A stretch of 17,947 nt of DNA. It comes from Anaerolineales bacterium. GTDB taxonomy: Bacteria > Chloroflexota > Anaerolineae > 4572-78 > J111. Within the stretch, counting starts at the first letter, position 1; the number at the start of each line of letters is the position of its first letter. Shown piece by piece: positions 8,557 through 16,877 of the stretch. The stretch spans positions 1 to 17,947 of the forward strand of contig JAAUSP010000093.1 of the NCBI GenBank assembly GCA_012032575.1. Reading direction: 5' to 3'. Made by a program: the position numbers and the translations under genes. The notes beneath the pieces are model-generated. The model was not told where the DNA came from. It worked only from the letters and a program-made list of their open reading frames with translations, and made no database searches.

Positions 8557-9759
8557 TCAAACGATGGGGGTTTCGCCCGATAAAATCTTGTGATGTCGTG
8601 TCGCCATGCGGTTAGCCCAAAAGGTGACGGCGGCGGCGATAATGGCCAACAGGGCAACAATCCCATAGGCGTTTTGAATGTTCAGTTGGTCGGCGGTCCA
8701 GCCCAGAACGAGCGGGGCCAGCAAAATGGCTGTCCCGCCGCCCAGGGACAAGCGCGGGCTGGCAACGTCGGCTTGCGCGGGAACCGTGTTCAGCGCCACC
8801 GAAAGAGTCAGCGGGAACATGTTGGCCACCCCCAGCCCGGCGATAAAAAGTCCGGCCAGGTTGAGCGGGGCAAAGCGGGCCAACCAGAACAGCGGAAAGC
8901 CGATGATGGTAACGCCGATAGCCAGCAGCAGCAGCTTTGCCCCCGGCATTATCCGGGTCAGGCCGCTGCCGACAACCCGGCCGACGACCATCGCCCCAAA
9001 AAAGACACTCATCATCGTCGCCGCATTGACCTGGCTCAGGCCGATGACTTTCTCCAAAAAGTCCGCGCCCCAGAAAATGAGACACCACTCGATGGAGACG
9101 CTGAGGCAGATAACAAACCAGTAGGCCCAAAAAACCAGCGGCAAAGACTGCTTGCCGGCCTGAGTACGCAGGGAAACTTTCTGCCTTTCCGGCAGTGGTT
9201 GGCGGCGAAAGCGCAGGGCCAGCCAAACAAAGGCGACAACGCCCAGCACAAGCGCCAGCCGCCAGCCCAGCCCCCACCGCTCGAAACTGCCGACAAAAAC
9301 CGGGGCCAGGCTGGCGCTGATACTGGCCCCCACATTTGACTCGGTTAGGGCAATCGTCCGCTGGTCGCCGTGGTGGTCGGATAGGGTGGTTTGGATCAGG
9401 GCCAACATCAGGGTCCCCAGGAGGCCCATCGCTAAAATGCTGGTGATGGACCAGAATGACTGGCTGCTCACCGTTAACCCCACAGCGCCCAGCGCCATCC
9501 CCAGGCCGCCCACCCAAAACACGGGCCGGCGGCCCCAGCGACCGGTCAGCCGGTCGGTGAGGAGGCCGGCCCCGATCATGCCCAGAGCGAAGGCGCTGAG
9601 ATGCAGCCCGGTCACGGTATAATTCAGGTTGAGTTCGCTGCGCAGAAACGGCATCAGCGGGCCGAGAATAGCCATAATATAGGCATAATAGGCCAGCATA
9701 GAGTAGGCCATCCAGGTGAAGGGATCACGGAGAAAGGTTTTTGGTGGAGTCATCGGCAT
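8557..9759 (-). CDS. MFS transporter (12-helix), drug/sugar-type
   Basis: 400 residues, unbroken. Twelve hydrophobic helices. Motif A appears as LLTDRLTGRWGRRPVFW after helix 2, and a second-half equivalent lies around GLTRIMPGAKLLLL. ATG 9759 (MPMTPP) or 9753 (MTPPKT) are both possible. An open frame continues upstream to 10023, but it is made of repeat and antisense of the DeoR gene, so I left it out. It is the first gene of a minus operon with LigT, divergent from DeoR, and has a strong candidate promoter at 9878-9906. A repeat stem lies 7 bases ahead of the ATG. Substrate unknown; DeoR linkage hints at a carbohydrate. Confidence 0.88.
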   Translation of the reverse strand: MPMTPPKTFLRDPFTWMAYSMLAYYAYIMAILGPLMPFLRSELNLNYTVTGLHLSAFALGMIGAGLLTDRLTGRWGRRPVFWVGGLGMALGAVGLTVSSQSFWSITSILAMGLLGTLMLALIQTTLSDHHGDQRTIALTESNVGASISASLAPVFVGSFERWGLGWRLALVLGVVAFVWLALRFRRQPLPERQKVSLRTQAGKQSLPLVFWAYWFVICLSVSIEWCLIFWGADFLEKVIGLSQVNAATMMSVFFGAMVVGRVVGSGLTRIMPGAKLLLLAIGVTIIGFPLFWLARFAPLNLAGLFIAGLGVANMFPLTLSVALNTVPAQADVASPRLSLGGGTAILLAPLVLGWTADQLNIQNAYGIVALLAIIAAAVTFWANRMATRHHKILSGETPIV

Positions 9760-9766
9760 GGATAGT

Positions 9767-9819
9767 TGGAAGGTTGGAAGGTTGGAAATTGACCAATCTT
9801 CCAGCCTTCCAACCTTCCA
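9767..9819. repeat. Octamer palindrome (TTGGAAGG) in the leader of the MFS gene
   Basis: Arms 9767-9787 and 9799-9819 match at 20 of 21 positions with 8-base units. The loop itself contains ATTG-AC-CAAT, extending the stem. In the minus-strand mRNA the stem ends 7 bases before the start codon and could cover the ribosome site. Confidence 0.88.
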
Positions 9820-9836
9820 TTCTCCTATTTTAACAG

Positions 9837-9864
9837 TTGACAATCGGCAGAAAAGTGCTATAAC
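9837..9864 (+). promoter_or_regulatory. Candidate sigma70-type promoter for the DeoR gene
   Basis: Perfect TTGACA (9837-9842), 16-base spacer, TATAAC (9859-9864). Start predicted near 9871, giving a leader of about 67 bases. The sequence GTGC-N8-GCAC (9855-9870) overlaps the -10 and start. Confidence 0.65.
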
Positions 9865-9865
9865 T

Positions 9866-9948
9866 TGCACAAACCTGATTATAAACGCATTTTCGGGCAA
9901 AGTCAATACAACATTTAGCGTAGAAGCGAGTATAAAAATGCACAAACC
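9866..9948. promoter_or_regulatory. Candidate DeoR operator pair (TGCACAAACC direct repeats)
   Basis: TGCACAAACC occurs at 9866-9875, over both predicted start sites, and again at 9939-9948, over the DeoR start codon. Their 73-base spacing is close to seven helical turns, which suits looping by a multimeric repressor. Inference from position and repetition only. Confidence 0.35.
9878..9906 (-). promoter_or_regulatory. Candidate sigma70-type promoter for the MFS-LigT operon
   Basis: On the minus strand TTGACT (9906-9901), 17-base spacer, perfect TATAAT (9883-9878). Start predicted near 9871, almost the same base as the opposing DeoR promoter, so the two would fire towards and across each other. 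Confidence 0.7.
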
Positions 9949-10726
9949 CGTAGAAGAACGCAACTCGATGTTAACGGCCGAACGCCAGCAGTACATTCTG
10001 GCGGCCTTGCAGCAACAGGGCAAAGTGGTTGCTTCGGAACTGAGCGCTTATCTGGATGTCTCAGAGGATACGATTCGGCGGGATTTACGCAAACTGGCCG
10101 AGGCGGGATTGCTCCAGCGGGTTCACGGGGGGGCGCTGCCCAGTTCTCCGGCAGCCACCACGTACACGGCCCGGCAGGGGCAGTCTCAAACCGCCAAAGC
10201 GGCGATTGCCCACGCTGCGGCGCAGTTGGTCACGAACGGGCAGGTGATTATTCTGGATGGGGGGACGACCACCTTGCAGGTAGCCCAGCGGCTTCCGGCT
10301 GATCTGCGGGCCACGGTTGTCACCAACAGCCCGCCGATTGCCATTGCCCTGGCCGACCACCCCCACATCGAGGTGCTGCTGGTCGGCGGGCGGCTGGATA
10401 AGGATTCGCTGGTTTCGATTGGGGCAGTTACGATTGACTCTCTCCGCACCATCCGGGCGGACCTGTGCATGCTCGGCATTTGCAGCCTGCACCCGGAAGT
10501 GGGGATTACCGTGCCCGCTCTGGAAGAGGCGTATGTCAAGCGGGCTATGATCGCCAGCGCCGCCGAGGTGGTCGCCCTGGCCTCGGTGGAAAAGCTGGGC
10601 ACGGCGACAACTTATACTGTTGGTCCGCTGACCGACTTAACTCATTTGGTCACAGAGCCGGGGGTTTCCGAAGAAATGTTAGCGCCCTATCGGGCGTTGG
10701 GGATTACAATTGTGAATTGTGAATAA
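9938..10726 (+). CDS. DeoR-family transcriptional repressor
   Basis: 262 residues. The N-terminal DeoR helix-turn-helix is clear: MLTAERQQYILAALQQQGKV, then LSAYLDVSEDTIRRDLRKL and the hinge LLQRVHGGALP. The C-terminal effector domain has the sugar-phosphate-binding loop DGGTTTLQVAQ, then VVTNSPPIAIAL, VLLVGGRLDKDS and the late KLGTATTY stretch where the family has a Lys. ATG 9938 follows GCGAG by 7 bases; ATG 9968 (MLTAERQ) would give 252 residues and the usual family start. It is divergent from MFS-LigT and probably represses it and itself, released by a sugar phosphate. The last residues VNCE and the TAA lie in a heptamer repeat. Confidence 0.92.
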   Translation: MHKPVEERNSMLTAERQQYILAALQQQGKVVASELSAYLDVSEDTIRRDLRKLAEAGLLQRVHGGALPSSPAATTYTARQGQSQTAKAAIAHAAAQLVTNGQVIILDGGTTTLQVAQRLPADLRATVVTNSPPIAIALADHPHIEVLLVGGRLDKDSLVSIGAVTIDSLRTIRADLCMLGICSLHPEVGITVPALEEAYVKRAMIASAAEVVALASVEKLGTATTYTVGPLTDLTHLVTEPGVSEEMLAPYRALGITIVNCE

Positions 10727-10879
10727 TAAGACTTACGCGGTCATGTCATTTCGAGCGACGATAGGAGCGAGAAATCCCTCAATACTCCTTGCAAGACAAG
10801 GTATTAGGGATTTCTCCCTTCGGTCGAAATGACATACTTAGGTTCACCATGTAACCTCTGTCATTCACAATTCACAATT
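10708..10879. repeat. Nested composite element between convergent genes: outer TGTGAAT arms, inner long hairpin
   Basis: Outer arms 10708-10724 and 10863-10879 are a perfect 17-bp inverted repeat of TGTGAAT heptamers, 138 bases apart. Inside lies a second palindrome (separate entry). The DeoR TAA (10724-10726) abuts the left arm and the glycosidase TGA (10881-10879) is inside the right tract. Together they occupy nearly the whole intergenic region. Confidence 0.9.
10743..10835. repeat. Long imperfect hairpin of the TTTCGACCGAAGGGAGAAA family; possible bidirectional terminator
   Basis: ATGTCATTTCGA at the left pairs with TCGAAATGACAT at the right, and GAGAAATCCCT pairs with AGGGATTTCTC. The left arm has 7 extra bases. 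An inner stem (AATAC...CCTTG with CAAGGTATT) closes it. It lies between convergent genes where a terminator is expected, but lacks T runs. Confidence 0.85.
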
Positions 10880-12985
10880 CACAGTTTCTTCAGTGTTCTT
10901 CGCAGGCCGACCAACACCATCAGCAGCAGGCTGATCAGAATCGCCAGGCTGGCCCCGATAAAACGGAAAAAGGCGCTGCGGTGCTGGCGGATTTTTTCGC
11001 TGGCAAGCGAGTTGGCCGCTGGCGGAGCTGCGGCGGTGTCATCGGGACTCGCCGCGGTGGTCACTGCTGTGTCGGGGGAGTCTGGCTCGGCGGGTACGGC
11101 CTCTCCAACCGGGGTGGGGGCCGGCGGTGAGACCAGGTTAGGGGCAATGCTGGGGCGGGTTGGTTCGGCAGTCAAAGGCAACTCCGGCGCGGCTTCAACC
11201 TCAACGGCGGCGGGCTGAACCAACGGCTGGCCTTTGATAATTTCGATGCGGTGTTGGCCGCTGGGGGCGCTGAAGACGGTGTAGCTATCGTGGCCGATGG
11301 TTTCGGCCTCAAATTCGACCGGCTGGCCGTCAATCGTCACCGTGCGGATTTGTTCCGAGCGCAGCTTCAAAACCTTGACCGTGACCGGGTCGGCGGCGTT
11401 GGTACCGTAATCAAAGCGGGTCACGTCCTGGTCCCAGTCGTAACTGTAGGCGGCGTAACGGTCGGTGGCCGCCTGGTACACCCGAATATAGCCGTCGTTC
11501 AGCCCCAGCCGGGGCTGGAGGGTCAAGCCCCGCCCGTCTAACTCCACCCCAAAAAAACCCTCGATAATGGCGCTGCCCATTGTGCCGGCGGCAGCGCTGT
11601 AGTAATGGCTGCCCTCGTGGCGCGGGTCGGTCGAAGAGTGCCACTCGATGATGTTGCCGGGGTGTTTCTGCCAGTCGTTAGCCACTTGCAGCAGGTGAAT
11701 TTGGGCCTGCTCGGCAAAGCCGTTGGTAAATTCGGCCTTGATTTGCACGCCGCCCCACCAATCCCAGACCCCGCCATTTTGATAATTGCCATGTCCCATC
11801 CCCAGGTAATCAAAAAAGAGATTGGGCCACTGGTTGGGATAAAATGGATAAAGCGACAGCCCCGGCTTGTTGACCCCAGCCTTGACCCGCGCCTCCTCCA
11901 GGTTGTGGAAAATAGCCTGGCTCTGCTCAAAATCGGTCAACCCGGTGTAGACGGCCAGGGCGTTGGCAATGCTGACCATGCTCGACTCGTCAAACGGATG
12001 CTCCAGCGGGGTGATATGAGCATGGGTCAGATAAAAACCTTTGTCGGCCTGCCAGAGGAGGGCATTGGTTTGATCTTTCAGGGCTTCGGCTTTGCTCTGC
12101 CAGCCGTCGGCCTGCTCGGTGTTGCCGACCGCCGCATTCATCTTGGCCAGTTCGATCAGGGCCATGTAAGCCAATGCCTGGTCATAAATAGAAGCGGTCA
12201 GATGGTCCTGGGCCGGGTTGTAATCGGTGTAGCCGGGGCCTTTTTCAAATTTCACATCACCCCAGTCGGTGGTGTGGCCGCGCCAGAGAAGCTGCAAGTC
12301 TGGATCAAAGCGACGGCGGTAAACCCAATCGGCGGCCCGATTGAGCCGCTCGATAATCGGCAGGCCGTTGATCTCGCTTTGCAGCCAGGCGGTATCATAG
12401 GCCAGGTTATAATAGAGATAGGCAGCGTGGATCAGGCTGGTTTCTTCGTCGGTGGTGATGGTTTGTTTGTTGCTGCGGCCCTGTGGGGTGATGATCCCGC
12501 CAATCGCCCCCGCGCCGGCCACCACGCCGAAATCGCCGTCGAGGCTGAGGGGTGCTGTCGGTGTATTGGCGGCGCAGATAGGCTTCAATCGGCTCGCGCA
12601 GGTATTCGTCGGAGTAGTAATATTGGGCGGTTTCCATGCCCCAGGCGATGTCGCGGGCGTACATCTCGGCGTAAACTTTACCGGGCCGGAAGCCGTGGAT
12701 GACTTCGCTGCCAATCTCAAAAATGGCCGCGCCGTGCGAGAAGTTGTGCGGAATATAGCCGGACGTCTCGCCGAGATCGGGCAGGCCGGGCAGAATCCAT
12801 TGGGTTTCGGTGTTGTAGGAAAGGTCGGTGGGCAGGGCGCGGTTGGCGTAAGTGGGTTGAGTAGGTCCAGAGGCCAGGCTGAGTAGCAGCAGCAAACCGA
12901 GAGTCATTGAGACGAGGAGACGAAGAGGCGACGCGAAGCGGGCGAGGAGGCGAAAAATAGTTTTGAAATTGGCGTGACTTCTCAT
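10879..12985 (-). CDS. Membrane-anchored extracellular protein with six-hairpin glycosidase-like domain (one frameshift)
   Basis: About 701 residues after removing one base in the GGGG at 12549-12552 (QYTDST then LSLDGDF). An N-terminal hydrophobic signal (SMTLGLLLLLSLASG) is followed by a large helical domain with YARDIAWGMETAQ, RAADWVYRRR, DHLTASIYDQALAYMALIEL, NGGVWDWWGGVQIKAEF and EWHSSTDPRHEGSHY. A beta segment follows (GLTLQPRLG, VKVLKLRSEQ), then a Pro/Ala/Thr-rich linker of about 90 residues and a C-terminal helix (FIGASLAILISLLLMVLVGL) ending in basic residues. The design is an (alpha/alpha)6 barrel glycoside hydrolase tethered on a stalk; the exact GH family and catalytic acids are not assigned. 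ATG 12985 has AAGG upstream; ATG 12907 would skip a repeat-encoded stretch. The stop lies in a TGTGAAT repeat. Confidence 0.75.
12905..12957. repeat. Degenerate GAGGAGACGA-type repeat inside the glycosidase signal region
   Basis: GAGACGAG, GAGACGAAG and GAGGCG units surround the palindromic core ACGCGAAGCG and run to GGCGAGGAGGCG. Read on the minus strand it encodes about RLLARFASPLRLLVS, just ahead of the hydrophobic signal core. Confidence 0.5.
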
Positions 12986-13029
12986 TCGACTGCGCCTTGA
13001 TGGGTGAGTCACATTGAATGAACATAAGT

Positions 13030-13058
13030 AGTATACATAAGAAGGAGGTTGGATGCAA
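13030..13058 (-). promoter_or_regulatory. Candidate promoter for the glycosidase-like gene
   Basis: On the minus strand TTGCAT (13058-13053), 17-base spacer, TATACT (13035-13030). Start near 13023 gives a leader of about 38 bases to ATG 12985. The 277-base gap between the glycosidase and the regulator otherwise holds only the 13165-13230 hairpin. Confidence 0.5.
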
Positions 13059-13164
13059 GAATGAGACCCTACTAAATCTGGGGATTTGTTATCTTTACCC
13101 ACTGTATGTTGTGTATGAAAAAAATTGAGTGCCTTAGCAGTGGAGTCCTTGTACATTGAATGAA

Positions 13165-13230
13165 GGATTTCGCCCACGAATTACACGAATTTTCACTAAA
13201 AAATCTCGTGTAATTTGTGGCAAAAAATCC
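13165..13230. repeat. Hairpin of the CACGAATTACACGA family
   Basis: Left arm 13172-13192 and right arm 13202-13221 pair with a few mismatches, and the outer GGATTT/AAATCC bases extend the stem. It lies just downstream of the regulator stop at 13263. A diverged relative is at 17240-17298. Confidence 0.8.
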
Positions 13231-13262
13231 CTTTTGGTCCTGGCTCGACCGGTTGAGTTTTA

Positions 13263-16200
13263 TTAGTTGTGGTTCGATTGGGCAAGATTGAACAGCCGCA
13301 CAATTTCTCGATGGGCCGGGATATGTTCCAAAAAGCACTGTTGCAGCCGCTCGTCTTCGATGGCGGCGGCTCGCTGTTGGAGCAGATGATGGGTCGCAGC
13401 CAGAATCTCTTCGGCGCGAGGATCACGGCTGGCCTGCAACACCTGATAGCAGGTCAAATAAACCCGAAACGGCTCGCGCATGCCGTAAAGATGTTCGATG
13501 GTGAGTTGGGGTAATAGTTCGGCCACCAAAGCCTGGGCCTGGGCCAGGTCGCCCTGGGCCAGAGCCACCCGGCTGAGACCGGCCAGAGCTTCACGGGCAA
13601 AGTGAAGCTGTCCTATCTCTTGATACAGGATTAACGCCTGATGGTAATTTTCGGCGGCTTCGGGCAAGCCGCCCAATTCCACCTGAGTGTGCCCCCGATA
13701 GAGTAAGGCCAGGGCTTGAATTTCCGGCGAGTTTATCTCGTGCCCGATTTGTTCCGCCTGTTGAGAGTAATCGTAAGCCGGCTTATTATCATTCATGAGA
13801 TGCCGCAACAGGGCCATTTCAGCCAGCACCATACCCTCACAAAGCCTGGCCCCAATGGTACGCCAGAGTTCAAGCGCCTGATGGAAATAGTTGTGGGCGA
13901 CAGCAAAATCGCCCTGCTCACGGATAATGTTGCCCAGGCTGTCCAGCAGATGACCCTGGCCCCGGTTATTTCTGATTTCGACGGAGATTTGCAAGCCTTG
14001 CAGACACAACGCCTGCGCCTGACTGTATTGGCCCAGATCATAGCGCAGATTGCCCAGGTTGTTGAGCACCATATCCTGCCCCCAGCGATAATCAATCTCT
14101 TCAAAGATGTGGAGCGCCTGGGCATAATGCGTTTCAGCCTCGGCCCATTGCCCCTGCCCGCGCTGCAGGTTAGCCAAACTGTTGAGAACCATCCCTTCCC
14201 CCCGCCCGTCCCTCAGTCGCCGAAAACAGGCCAGCGACTCCTGGTAAAGCTGCAATGCTCCGGCAGCATCGCCCTGGTCCATCCGGGCGATGCCTAAATG
14301 GCGCAAAGCCTCAGCCTCGATGGCTCCCAGCCGGGCGGCGCGGGCTAAATCCAGAGCCTTTTCCAAATGCGCTTGAGAGAGGGCCGGCTGACCGTAAAAG
14401 GACAGGGTTTCGCCCCACTGATGATAAGCCAGAGCCTCCAGCGCCGCGTTCTGAATCTGATGAGCCAATTCGGCCGCCTGGGGGACCACCTGAAGCGCCT
14501 CCTTCGACAGGCCGCGCCGATTCAGCAAACGGGCCTGTTCGACCCAGAGCTTGACAATTATCTGCTGGATGGCTTGTTTTGAGTTCTCATCCGACGATTT
14601 GGCCTGGTTATTCAGGTCAGTGACGGCTTGACCAAAAACAGTGGCCCCTTCTTCTAACAGACTGGTCAAATCGTAAAAACGGGCCAACCCGCCAATGGCC
14701 CCCTCAATGTCTTCGATTTGCGCGGCGACGACGGCCCAGTGCCAGGACTGGCGGATATTGTCCAACTCGGCCCGCAGTTCGCCCAGGGCTGGCTGGGGGG
14801 TATTGCCTCTGAGGCTGGCTTCCCGCTGCGCCACCAGATTTAAATAGTAACTGCTATAGCGCTGCCAGGCGACCAAAGCCGCTTCCGGCTGCCGGTTCGC
14901 TTCGAGCGAGTTGGCCTCAAGCAGAAGCTTCTCGGTGGCAAATTGGCGCAGCAGTTCATGCACGTGGTAGCGGCCTGAGGGAGTCAGGCGCAGCAGCGAT
15001 TTGTCCACCAGATTGACCAGGCTTTGCAACCCGACCCTGGCCACCGCCCCGGCGGCCTCCCGTTGAAAACCGCCCTTGAAAAGAGAAAAGCAGCCAAAAG
15101 CGGCCTGTTCCGGCCCGGAAAGCATCTGCCAGGACTGCTCAAAAACGGCCCGCACGCTGCGATGCCGTTCCGGGACATGGCGCAGCGAACTGCTTAAAAA
15201 ATCAAGGTTGCGCTCCACCCTGGCCACGACTTCGGCGCAGGAGAGCGCCCGCAGCCAGCCGGCGGCCAGTTCCAGGGCCAGCGGCGCGCCCTCCACCAAT
15301 TGGCACAGCCGCAGCACATGCGGCGCTTCATTTTCCGACAGGCTAAAATCGCCGCGTGTTCGTTGGGCTTGCAAACAGAAAAAGGCCACCGCGTCGTAAG
15401 ATTGGAGATTGGAGATTGGAGATTGGAGATTGGAGACATTGTGCCCTTGAGGTATTGGGGATTGGAGATTGGAATGAATCTCCACGCCCGCGAGGGCAGT
15501 CCAATCTCCCTCTTCTGGATAATCCAGCCCGCTGACCTCCCAGGCCCACTCTTCCGGCAGGTTGAGCCGCTCGCGGGACGTGACCAACAACCGGAGACCG
15601 GGCGCGGCTTGCAACAGTTCGACCAGCAGCCCGACCCCTGCGATCAAATGCTCAAAATTATCCAGCACCAGCAGCAATTCTTGACGACGCAGATGAGTCA
15701 AAACCTGCGTCTTCAAATCGGTTGTGCCCTCAACCGAGAATTCCAGCGCCGCTGCCATGGCTGCCAGGATCAGATTTGTCACATAGCTGGCCCCGGACGG
15801 GTCGGCGCTGGCACTGACCGGGGCCAAATTGACCAGGTAGACCCCATCGGCGCAGCCAACCTCTTCCGGTCCGAAGGTGGGGGCCAGGCAGCGGCGGGCC
15901 AGCTCGATGGCCAGCCGGGTTTTGCCAATCCCGCCCGGCCCCACCCAGGGTCAACAGGCGGCAGCCCGGCTGGCTCAGGCGGCTCTGAAGCTGGTCCAGT
16001 TCCCGCGTTCGCCCGACAAAGAGGCTGAAGGCCGGCAAATTGTGGCGAATGGGCTGGTCGGCCGCTTTGAGCCGCCGGTACAGGGCGCTCGTCTCGGCCA
16101 GCGGTTCAACCCCCAACTCCTCGGCTAAAATCTGGCGGCAGCTTTCGTATTGAGCCAGGGCCGCTTCCCGCCGCCCGCTGCGGGCCAACAGCAGCATCAT

Positions 16201-16790
16201 CTGGCGGTGGGCCGACTCGCGCCAGGGTTCCAGGGCCAATAACCGGGCCGCAGCGGCCAGACCGGCCGGATAGTCGGCCTGGTTCAGATAATGGCTCACC
16301 AAGCTGTCCAACGCCCGCAGCAGCAACTCCCGCAGCCGTTCCCGTTCGGTCACTACCCACGCTTCAAAATCGAGGGCCTCTTTGACATAAAAGCCCTGCA
16401 AAAAGTCGCCCTGATACAGCTCGACCGCCTGGCGAAGTTGGTCCGGCTCCGGGGCGGGCTGGCCGGATTCAAGCACCTGTTCAAACACACAGGCATCCAC
16501 CCGGCAAACCGCTTCCGGTTTCAGGCCAATCTGCTGCGGCGTAATTTCCAGAAACGGGGCCAGGCGTTTGCGCAGCAGCGATAGCACCTGGGTCAGGTTC
16601 CGTTTGGCCGCCGTCTCCGGCATGTCCCCCCACAGCAGCGCGACCAGGCTTTCCCGGCTGTGCGCTTGCCCGGTGACAGCCAGGTAATACAGCAAAGCCT
16701 CGACTTTGGCCGTGCGAAAGTCGTGATGGCTGCGCCATCGAGCTGAACTTGGGGTTGGCCTAACAGCCGCAGTTCCAGGCGGGGAGGCAT
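13263..16790 (-). CDS. SARP/BTAD-NB-ARC-TPR transcriptional regulator (AfsR-like), two frameshifts
   Basis: About 1175 residues after restoring a base near 16715 (ITTF then RTAKVEALLYYL) and dropping one in the CCC at 15944-15946 (LLTL then VGPGGIGKT). Order: OmpR-type winged helix (1-95), bacterial transcriptional activation domain (about 100-245, with LYQGDFLQGFYV and ALAQYESCRQILAEELGVEP), NB-ARC ATPase with Walker A GPGGIGKT at about 284-291 and Walker B LLLVLDNF near 377, a helical linker, then many TPRs (for example ALALLYRGHTQVELGGLPEA). This is a STAND-type switch: ATP and a ligand or protein sensed by the TPRs control DNA binding. Residues about 428-464 are a repeat-derived insert. 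Start: AGAGGAG 7 bases before ATG 16790. Confidence 0.92.
15401..15510. repeat. GGAGATT heptamer element inserted in frame within the regulator gene
   Basis: About five tandem ATTGGAG units (15401-15435) are followed by a spacer, further GGATTGGAGATTGG units and a GGAGATT-bounded piece with a CGCG core. On the coding strand three heptamers make 21 bases, so the peptide SNLQSPI repeats. Length is close to 110 bases and the frame stays open. Confidence 0.88.
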
Positions 16791-16826
16791 TGACTCACTC
16801 CTCTGAGAAAACCGAGATTAGGGATT

Positions 16827-16873
16827 GGAGATTAGAGATTGGAGATTAATTCAATCTCTAATCTCTAATCTCC
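16827..16873. repeat. GGAGATT/AGAGATT heptamer palindrome in the regulator leader
   Basis: Arms 16827-16847 and 16853-16873 match at 20 of 21 positions around a 5-base loop. It lies between the SARP-like box and the ribosome site of the regulator. Confidence 0.92.
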
Positions 16874-16877
16874 TCTT

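Noticed and set aside
9716..9937. N-terminal extension of the DeoR protein from 9716
   Set aside because: It is antisense of the MFS start and the octamer repeat, and would begin upstream of the predicted DeoR promoter.
9760..10023. 88-residue N-terminal extension of the MFS protein
   Set aside because: It is repeat plus antisense of the DeoR coding start; the family begins at MPMTPP/MTPPKT.
11605..12702. 365-codon plus-strand frame inside the glycosidase gene
   Set aside because: Low-complexity shadow translation with no family features; the minus strand has the clear protein.
15401..15435. Tandem repeats as a CRISPR array
   Set aside because: Units are 7 bases with no unique spacers, and no cas genes are nearby.
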